11,070 bases of DNA from Parcubacteria group bacterium RIFCSPHIGHO2_01_FULL_47_10b (GTDB lineage Bacteria; Patescibacteriota; Minisyncoccia; 2-01-FULL-47-10), in NCBI GenBank assembly GCA_001824325.1, contig MHXC01000011.1:6714-17783 (forward strand), read 5' to 3'. Positions 7,182 to 11,070 of this stretch are shown here, piece after piece. The translations under genes were made by a program, and so were the position numbers. The notes beneath the pieces are model-generated. The model worked only from the letters and a program-made list of their open reading frames with translations. It searched no databases and was not told the DNA's origin. Numbering within the stretch: position 1 is the first letter of the stretch; each line of letters opens with the position of its first letter.

Positions 7182-8426
7182 ATGAAAATTCGATATAGTG
7201 TAAAAACTGCATTTCACGGTCTCAAAGCGAGTAAAAGCCGATCGCTATTGACGATTTTAGGCATTGTTATCGGCATTACCGGCATAATGCTGATTGTGTC
7301 GATTGGGTCTGGAGCGGAAAAGTTGATTTTGACGGAGATCGGGGGTTTGGGAGCAGATACGATCGTAATTCGTCCTGGTCAAGAACCAACAGGCCCATCC
7401 GATATTGCGCAGACATTATTTTCCGATTCGATCAAAAAGCGTGATCTGGTCGCGTTATCTAAGAAAAGCAATGTGCCTGATTTGGAAACGATGGCGCCGG
7501 TTGTGTTTGTATCCGGCGGCGCTTCTTTCGGTGGCGAGACTTATAGCCCTACGATTTTTGGCTGGTCTGCGGAATTTATGGGCAACACGCTCAACATATA
7601 TCCGGAACAGGGCGAATATTTTGGCGATGCAGAAATCAGCGATCGGGCAAGCGTTGCGGTTATTGGAGCAAAGGTTAAGGAGGAGCTATTTGGCGATGTT
7701 GATCCATTGGGGAAATATATCACTATTAAGAATCACAAGTTTCGAGTGATGGCGGTGTTGCCGAAAAAGGGCCAGCTGCTCTTTTTCAATGTTGATGAGG
7801 TCGTTATTATTCCCTATACGACAGCGCAAACATATATTACGGGTACGGACTATTATCAGGAAATTTTAGCGAAGGCACGTAGCGCGGATGTGGTGGATAT
7901 AGCGGTTGTTGATATTACGCGGACGCTACGCGAACTCCACAATATTAGCGATCCCAGCAAGGATGATTTTTATGTCGAAACCCAACAGGGGTTGGCAACA
8001 CAGGTCCAGACGATTATTCAAGTTTTAACAATCTTTTTGACATCTGTAGTTGCTATTTCGTTGGTGGTTGGTGGTATTGGCGTGATGAATATTATGCTTG
8101 TCTCGGTGAGCGAGCGGGTGAAAGAGATTGGTCTGCGAAAGGCCGTTGGTGCAACGAAATCCGACATCTCGAAACAATTTTTACTTGAGGCGATTATGCT
8201 CACCGGCGCTGGCGGGGCGATTGGTATTTTCTTGGGAACTATGCTGTCGCTGTTGTCTGCAGTAGTTTTAGCCAAGGGGCTGAATTTAAATTGGAACTTT
8301 AGTTTTCCGTTGGTCGGGGCGCTACTGGGGTTCGGCGTTTCGCTGTTGGTTGGTGTCGTTTTTGGGCTATATCCTGCCAAGAAGGCAGCTGAAAAAACGG
8401 CGATAGAGGCGTTGCGGTATGAGTAG
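7182..8426 (+). CDS. MacB/FtsX-family ABC transporter permease
   Basis: 414 residues with the four-helix MacB topology. Transmembrane helix 1 is at about 21-43, a large extracytoplasmic MacB-PCD domain at about 45-270, and three C-terminal helices at about 279-305, 333-365 and 376-397. The cytoplasmic loop motif ERVKEIGLRKAVGAT (311-325) and the terminal YPAKKAA...EALRYE stretch (397-414) are family hallmarks. With the preceding ATPase and adaptor it should form a dimeric tripartite-type pump that works by mechanotransmission rather than by moving substrate through the membrane itself. It starts 3 bases after the ATPase stop, so it is the third gene of the operon. No outer-membrane TolC-like gene follows. 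If the host has a single membrane, the complex would export to the cell surface. No catalytic oddities seen. Confidence 0.94.
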   Translation: MKIRYSVKTAFHGLKASKSRSLLTILGIVIGITGIMLIVSIGSGAEKLILTEIGGLGADTIVIRPGQEPTGPSDIAQTLFSDSIKKRDLVALSKKSNVPDLETMAPVVFVSGGASFGGETYSPTIFGWSAEFMGNTLNIYPEQGEYFGDAEISDRASVAVIGAKVKEELFGDVDPLGKYITIKNHKFRVMAVLPKKGQLLFFNVDEVVIIPYTTAQTYITGTDYYQEILAKARSADVVDIAVVDITRTLRELHNISDPSKDDFYVETQQGLATQVQTIIQVLTIFLTSVVAISLVVGGIGVMNIMLVSVSERVKEIGLRKAVGATKSDISKQFLLEAIMLTGAGGAIGIFLGTMLSLLSAVVLAKGLNLNWNFSFPLVGALLGFGVSLLVGVVFGLYPAKKAAEKTAIEALRYE

Positions 8427-8440
8427 GGGCGTGGTATGCT
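8412..8440 (+). promoter_or_regulatory. Candidate extended -10 promoter for the MntA-HepT pair
   Basis: TTGCGG at 8412-8417, a 17-base spacer and TATGCT at 8435-8440, with a TG dinucleotide at 8432-8433 forming an extended -10. The start point would fall within a few bases of ATG 8450, so the message would be leaderless or nearly so. The -35 overlaps the end of the permease gene. Confidence 0.38.
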
Positions 8441-8449
8441 CGAACTAGC

Positions 8450-8737
8450 ATGACGGTTGAGTCAATAAAGCAACAATTTAGTCCAATATTAAGGCAGCAT
8501 CATGTGGTGAGGGCGGGTATTTTCGGTTCTGTCGCAACGGGTATGGCCGGAGTAGAAAGCGACATCGACGTTTTGGTCGAATTTGAACCAGGGAGCAGTC
8601 TCTTCAACCTTATTTCGCTCAAGAATGATCTTACTGCAGCGTCTGGATCTGTGGTTGACGTCGTTACGTATGCATCTGTCCATCCAAAGCTTCGAGAAAG
8701 AATATTACAAGAAGAAAAAAGAATTTATGAGCGATAA
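8450..8737 (+). CDS. mntA: MntA-type minimal nucleotidyltransferase antitoxin
   Basis: 95 residues, typical of minimal nucleotidyltransferases. The active-site signature GSx10DxD is intact: G26-S27 then D38 and D40, with a third acidic residue D70 in the SVVDVVTY strand. In studied HEPN/MNT pairs this enzyme transfers AMP from ATP to a tyrosine of the HEPN toxin and so neutralises it. The frame overlaps the next gene by 11 bases (8727-8737), the usual arrangement for a co-translated toxin-antitoxin pair with the antitoxin first. An extended -10 lies just upstream, and there is no ribosome binding site. It could instead be an orphan nucleotidyltransferase acting on another target, but its partner carries the matching motif. 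Confidence 0.88.
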   Translation: MTVESIKQQFSPILRQHHVVRAGIFGSVATGMAGVESDIDVLVEFEPGSSLFNLISLKNDLTAASGSVVDVVTYASVHPKLRERILQEEKRIYER

Positions 8738-9077
8738 GAACCCAATAATTTTCCTCGAACATATCATCGAAAGCATCGAGTGTATCGATGAGTACCTGGG
8801 CGGTGTTTCTCTGGCTGAATTTAAAAGCGACAAAAAAACCCACGACGCTGTAATTCGGCAGCTTGAGATTATTGGAGAGGCGGTAAAAAATTTACCAGAG
8901 GAATTGCGAGTAAAATATACAGATTTGCCATGGAAAGAAATGGCTGGACTTCGAGATATTTTAATCCACCATTATTTTGGAGTAGATCTCGAGCTTACCT
9001 ACGAAGTTGTAATCAATGATCTAAAGCCAATCAAAGAAAAAATTGCTGTTATTCTAAACCAGTTGCGATCGCAATGA
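8727..9077 (+). CDS. hepT: HepT-type HEPN toxin (RNase)
   Basis: 116 residues from ATG 8727, chosen because it overlaps the mntA end and begins exactly where HEPN similarity begins. The same frame is open further upstream (from 8583) inside mntA, but that part is a shadow. The catalytic motif Rx4HxY of HepT toxins is present as R76, H81 and Y83 (RDILIHHY), following the usual WKEMAGLRD helix. Family members are dimeric all-helical RNases, or tRNA-acting toxins, held inactive by AMPylation of this tyrosine by the neighbouring MntA. The HIIESIECIDEYL helix at 12-24 is also family-like. It is the only gene here ending in TGA. Sequence directly after the stop stays open for 23 more codons in the same frame but shows no family similarity. 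Apparently intact. Confidence 0.9.
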   Translation: MSDKNPIIFLEHIIESIECIDEYLGGVSLAEFKSDKKTHDAVIRQLEIIGEAVKNLPEELRVKYTDLPWKEMAGLRDILIHHYFGVDLELTYEVVINDLKPIKEKIAVILNQLRSQ

Positions 9078-9160
9078 TTAAGCAGCGGAATCTGGACTTT
9101 TCTACAGCGTATATTCAACGATTTACAACGAGCCCTTAAAGACCTGTAGAAATAATCTTT

Positions 9161-9361
9161 ATGAAACATACGTCACTTGACCCTGCTGGACATTTGTCGC
9201 TCGCCGTCAGTGATTTTGAGAGGAGCAGGAGTTCTTATGCTGTTTTCTTTGCTTACCCAGATGGGATCGAATTATTGATTTTACCGAGATTGATCCGCGC
9301 GGTGTACCTGCATACAAGGTTATCGAGGTACTTTCGGAGCTTTCGTGATATGATTGGTTGA
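9161..9361 (+). pseudogene. Remnant of a glyoxalase/bleomycin-resistance (VOC) protein with its centre deleted
   Basis: A 66-codon frame. Residues about 11-24 (GHLSLAVSDFERSR) match the first beta-strand and helix of VOC-superfamily proteins, where the usual text is like HxxLxVSDxxRSxxFY. Residues about 26-38 (YAVFFAYPDGIEL) match the last strand of the same domain, usually xAVFFxDPDGxxLE. About 80-100 residues that should lie between are missing, so the two ends of a roughly 130-residue domain are joined directly. The remainder (39-66) does not resemble the family. The gene cannot form the metal-binding cupped fold. It sits directly downstream of a toxin-antitoxin pair, a common place for gain and decay. 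The assignment rests on short motifs only, so it is moderate. Confidence 0.5.
9346..9354 (+). promoter_or_regulatory. Candidate extended -10 promoter for polA
   Basis: TGATATGAT is a full extended -10 (TG, one base, TATGAT; 5 of 6 to consensus). No -35 is seen at the right spacing, which is tolerable for extended -10 promoters. The start would be near 9361, giving a leader of about 16 bases before ATG 9377 with no Shine-Dalgarno sequence. Confidence 0.3.
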
Positions 9362-9376
9362 TAGAGTCACTAAACT

Positions 9377-11070
9377 ATGACAATGCCAAGGGGCGCTCAG
9401 AAACGTTTTGTTATTATCGACGCGAATGCGTTGATTCACCGGTCGTATCATGCGTTGCCGGTGTTGACTGATCGTGCGGGGAATCCCACGCACGCGATTT
9501 ATGGTTTTACGTCGGTGTTGATTCGGTTATTCGATGAGCTGAAGCCGGACTATTTGGTTGCGGCCTTTGATCTTGATAAGCCGACATTTCGACATGAGAA
9601 ATATGCGGCATACAAGGGCACGCGGTCAAAGACGCCAGATGATTTGATCGAGCAGATACCGAAAATTAAGGGTGTGCTGCGGGCGTTTGGAGTGCCCGTG
9701 TTGGAATTGGCGGGGTTTGAGGCCGATGACATTATCGGCACGGTGAGCCGGCAAATGGGCGGCAGAAAGGTTGGCGACAGGGGCGCTGACCGCGGAAAAG
9801 CCAGTATCATTGAGACGATCATTGTTACCGGCGACTTAGATACGCTACAGCTGATTGATTCACACACGAAGGTCTATACGTTAAAAAAGGGCATCACCGA
9901 TACAGTGATGTATAACGAGGCAGCGGTGCGGGAGCGGTTTGGCTTGCGGCCCGATCAGCTGGCTGACTATAAGGGGCTTGTGGGCGATAGCTCGGACAAT
10001 ATTCCCGGGGTTGCTGGGGTGGGGCCAAAAGGCGCGAGTGAGCTATTGACGCGATTTGAAACGCTCGAAGGCGTGTTTCAGGTATTGGAAAAGGACGATA
10101 ACTCGATCAAACCCGCGCTGGCGAATAAATTACGTGAGCATAAAGATACCGCACTGTTCTCGAAGGAGCTGGCTACGATCGAATGCGCGGTGCCAATTAC
10201 GGTTTCGTTGAAAGATGCAGCATGGAAGGAGTTTGATAAAGACGCGGTGAAGAAAGAATTATTACAGTATGGATTCCGGTCGCTATTGGAGCGGCTGGGG
10301 ATTGGACAAATTGTTACTGCAGTGTCACCGAGCGCCATGGTTCGGTATGCGACATATGCTGGCGCAGAGGCATTAGCGAAACTACTGGAAAAACAGCCGA
10401 TTATTACGTTTGGGTATAGCGATGCCACAGGGGCTGTCAATGCCGAAGCCCGCGCGGCGAGCGCAAGTAATTTTTTGATTGGTTGGGATGCGCGACATAT
10501 ATATCGAGTGCCGGTGAGCGACGTAGCGAAATTTCGCGATATTTTTGAAGATGAAGACATTGTGAAACAGGCATTTGAAAGCAAGGCGTTTATGAAGTTG
10601 TTACAACGCGAAGGGATTGCGTTGCGAGGGTTCGACTTTCATGGATTTTTAGCGGCGTGGCTGATTAAGCCGGGACTGAAAACGTATGATTTAAAAAAGT
10701 ATGCGGCGGGGATTGAGGGCGGTGGCGAGGGCACAGAGCAAGAGAGGGTAGGTACTGATGATGAACTACTATGCATGGTAGCACGACTCATGACAGCCCG
10801 ACCGAAACTTGAGAGAGAGTTACAAAAACTAGAATTAACCAGGGTGCACGATACGATCGAGATGCCGCTTGTCGAAGTGTTGGCTGCCATGGAGTTGCAT
10901 GGGATGAAAGTGGATCCTGCGTTGTTGAAAGAGCTTTCAGATGAACTTGGCGGCTATGTGGATACGCTTGAAAAACAGGTGTACCAAGAAGCAGGCGTCG
11001 AATTTAATATCCGCTCCCCCAAGCAATTGCGAGAGATTTTATTTGATCGAATGAAATTGCCGCTGAAGGG
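9377..11070 (+). CDS. polA: DNA polymerase I, N-terminal part (cut by the right edge)
   Basis: 564 complete codons, no stop before the edge. Pol I removes RNA primers and fills gaps in lagging-strand synthesis and repair. The 5' nuclease (about 11-310) is intact: D15 (IIDAN), D65/D67, E115/D117/D118 (GFEADD), D153/D155 (TGDLD) and D204/D207 (GDSSDNIPG) with the helix-hairpin-helix after it (211-222). Between the GFEADD helix and the TGDLD strand is an extra glycine- and charge-rich loop at about 127-145. The proofreading domain (about 320-480) is vestigial: the DxE motif expected near 343-350 reads FGYSD, and the aspartate expected in the LKxD helix is Phe (F405), as in Taq or Bacillus enzymes. 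From about 485 the polymerase domain begins with PLVEVLAAMELHGMKVD (498-513) and FNIRSPKQL (543-551). The catalytic motifs A, B and C lie beyond the window. Confidence 0.95.
   Translation, partial: MTMPRGAQKRFVIIDANALIHRSYHALPVLTDRAGNPTHAIYGFTSVLIRLFDELKPDYLVAAFDLDKPTFRHEKYAAYKGTRSKTPDDLIEQIPKIKGVLRAFGVPVLELAGFEADDIIGTVSRQMGGRKVGDRGADRGKASIIETIIVTGDLDTLQLIDSHTKVYTLKKGITDTVMYNEAAVRERFGLRPDQLADYKGLVGDSSDNIPGVAGVGPKGASELLTRFETLEGVFQVLEKDDNSIKPALANKLREHKDTALFSKELATIECAVPITVSLKDAAWKEFDKDAVKKELLQYGFRSLLERLGIGQIVTAVSPSAMVRYATYAGAEALAKLLEKQPIITFGYSDATGAVNAEARAASASNFLIGWDARHIYRVPVSDVAKFRDIFEDEDIVKQAFESKAFMKLLQREGIALRGFDFHGFLAAWLIKPGLKTYDLKKYAAGIEGGGEGTEQERVGTDDELLCMVARLMTARPKLERELQKLELTRVHDTIEMPLVEVLAAMELHGMKVDPALLKELSDELGGYVDTLEKQVYQEAGVEFNIRSPKQLREILFDRMKLPLK

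Larger units (their letters stand above)
9078..9376 (+). other. Decayed stretch between hepT and polA
   Basis: About 300 bases without an intact gene. The first 80 bases hold only short frames: 23 codons in frame after the hepT stop ending at TAG 9147-9149, and 21 codons from ATG 9074. Then comes a truncated VOC-like frame (9161-9361). Overlapping it in another frame, at about 9268-9345, is a peptide that reads like a protein C-terminus. A candidate polA promoter lies at its right end. I see no inverted terminal repeats, transposase or RNA gene. Confidence 0.6.

Noticed and set aside
9078-9149. In-frame extension of hepT past its TGA (23 codons to a TAG), which could mean UGA is read as glycine, as in Gracilibacteria and SR1.
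   Set aside because: More than 3000 codons of confident genes in this window contain no in-frame TGA, which would be abundant if UGA coded for glycine. HepT also has its normal length at the TGA.
9237-9276. ATG at 9237 preceded by AGGAG at 9227-9231, the best Shine-Dalgarno-like match noticed in the window.
   Set aside because: It opens only 13 codons before a TGA, and the purine run is explained by the Glu/Arg/Ser codons of the overlapping VOC remnant.
1-11070. CRISPR arrays, tRNA or rRNA genes, insertion sequences and strong intrinsic terminators.
   Set aside because: Reading both strands I saw no spaced direct repeats, no tRNA-like or rRNA-like stretch, no transposase and no GC-rich hairpin followed by a T run. 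Subtle structures could be missed by eye.

Overview
This window looks like chromosome from a streamlined bacterium. A candidate phyla radiation (Patescibacteria) member is my best guess. The reasons are type IV pilus genes scattered among housekeeping genes, very compact spacing, a MacA-like adaptor with a large hairpin insert, and gene starts that lack Shine-Dalgarno sequences. The taxon is an inference and nothing here is diagnostic. The standard genetic code fits: TAG, TAA and TGA all end genes, and no long gene carries an in-frame TGA.

Left part (1-4133, minus strand): two genes read leftwards. The first is a 383-residue protein with the DHH/DHHA1 phosphoesterase fold pattern in which nearly every catalytic motif is changed. 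After a 26-base gap comes a single open frame of at least 985 codons that runs off the left edge. It encodes two complete GspE/PilB-type ATPase modules fused head to tail. This double-headed pilus/secretion motor is the most unusual object in the window.

Middle part (4269-8426, plus strand): a 135-base divergent promoter region separates the left genes from tsaE (tRNA t6A biosynthesis ATPase). A tight three-gene operon of the MacA-MacB type follows: membrane-fusion adaptor, ABC ATPase and FtsX-like permease, with gaps of 7 and 3 bases. No outer-membrane channel gene is present.

Right part (8450-11070, plus strand): an apparently intact MntA-HepT (minimal nucleotidyltransferase/HEPN) toxin-antitoxin pair, then about 300 bases of decayed sequence that includes a glyoxalase/VOC remnant with its centre deleted. 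Last is the 5' portion of DNA polymerase I, with an intact 5' nuclease, a vestigial proofreading domain and the beginning of the polymerase domain, cut by the right edge.

Starts in the window are not preceded by convincing Shine-Dalgarno sequences. Two have a -10-like hexamer only about 6 to 10 bases upstream of ATG, which suggests leaderless or very short-leader mRNAs.
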